Notes under the pieces: model-generated
What the model saw: the letters and a program-made list of their open reading frames with translations, nothing else
The model's database searches: none
Told to the model about the DNA's origin: nothing
Origin: an uncultured Acetobacteraceae bacterium
Lineage (GTDB): Bacteria; Pseudomonadota; Alphaproteobacteria; Acetobacterales; Acetobacteraceae
NCBI GenBank assembly: GCA_903907955.1
Contig: CAIVPZ010000038.1
Location: 1-64,000, forward strand
Direction of reading: 5' to 3'
DNA length: 64,000 bases
Shown: positions 63,781 to 64,000 of the stretch, in pieces
Layout of the letters: every line of letters begins with the position of its first letter
Numbering within the stretch: the first letter of the stretch is position 1
Translations under genes and position numbers: made by a program

Positions 63781-64000
63781 GGCAGCATCTCCTGGGCCGC
63801 TTCGATGGCGGCGGTGATCGCTGCCGCCTGGCCGGCCAGGGTGAACCGGGCCTGCACATGGCGCCGTCCGGCCGCGCCGAGCCGCGCCCGTTCCGCCGCC
63901 TCCAGGCCGGCGAGCCAGACCAGTGCCGCGGCCAGTTCCTGCGGATCGCCCGGCGTCACCAGCCGTCCGCACGCCGGCGTGACCATTTCCTTCAGCCCCA
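63768..64000 (-). CDS. Glycosyltransferase (GT4/GT1 type), C-terminal part only
   Basis: The frame enters from the right edge and ends at 63768. The visible 76 residues contain KEMVTPACGRLVTPGDPQEL, then AAALVWLAGLEAAERARLGA and RRHVQARFTLAGQAAAI, the typical nucleotide-sugar-binding C-terminal end of GT-B glycosyltransferases. It heads the flippase-acyltransferase-ligase operon within this window. Donor and acceptor sugars cannot be told. Confidence 0.85.
   Translation of the reverse strand, partial: GLKEMVTPACGRLVTPGDPQELAAALVWLAGLEAAERARLGAAGRRHVQARFTLAGQAAAITAAIEAAQEMLPCAT

Overview
The window reads as a chromosomal segment of a GC-rich alphaproteobacterium, most likely Rhodospirillales and probably Acetobacteraceae. 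The grounds are the very high GC, a GapR-type DUF2312 protein, a DUF6489 protein, the minCDE order, and the intact alphaproteobacterial order rimP-nusA-ylxR-infB-rbfA-truB-rpsO-pnp. The family assignment is an inference, because no rRNA is present.

Layout, left to right. 1-1041: the start of an RND efflux adaptor gene, with a divergent YgaP-type membrane protein and a Spy-like periplasmic protein (envelope or metal stress). 1081-4091: a YihY protein, then a YeeE/YedE thiosulfate-type transporter coupled to a periplasmic rhodanese. 4339-8153: an alpha/beta hydrolase, two small conserved proteins, a Pal-like lipoprotein and a 600-bp structured intergenic region. 8161-13346: pyruvate kinase with glycerate 2-kinase, GapR and minCDE. 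13599-17360: a CheB-CheR-PAS-kinase-receiver giant protein. 17479-21286: DUF6489, tRNA-Pro(CGG), a LOG protein, cytochrome c' with a cytochrome b561, and two unknowns. 21374-24473: psd-pssA (phosphatidylethanolamine synthesis) and a nitronate monooxygenase-like protein. 24582-35207: the translation/RNA operon, interrupted between rbfA and truB by a two-gene PIN-domain module. 35305-40762: polytopic membrane proteins and a GT2-GtrA glycosyltransferase. 41541-44311: trmB, metK and dapB. 44390-50903: an accessory stretch with a DUF6398 gene remnant, a SEC-C protein and a 1709-residue DUF4011/helicase/nuclease protein that looks like phage defence. 51101-58525: two hybrid sensor kinases around a CoA-transferase and a dienelactone hydrolase. 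58785-64000: one unknown, then a polysaccharide locus (O-antigen ligase, acyltransferase, flippase, partial glycosyltransferase).

The most unusual signal is not a gene. It is a repeat of about 101-105 bp, found five times (5270, 6068, 12520, 19093 and 61237). It has complementary ends, always has the same orientation relative to the upstream gene, and in four of five copies lies across that gene's stop codon. A second repeat family consists of GC-rich hairpins with a CCAGGGC(AGC/GCT)GCCCTGG-like core. It sits in several intergenic gaps and forms four hairpins in a row between pssA and the nitronate monooxygenase gene.

Most metabolic and translation genes are ordinary and intact. The less ordinary points are the PIN module inside the rbfA-truB junction, a decayed DUF6398 gene whose tail runs in frame into dapB, trmB coding sequence that begins before any conventional start codon, and three hybrid kinases without a neighbouring output protein.
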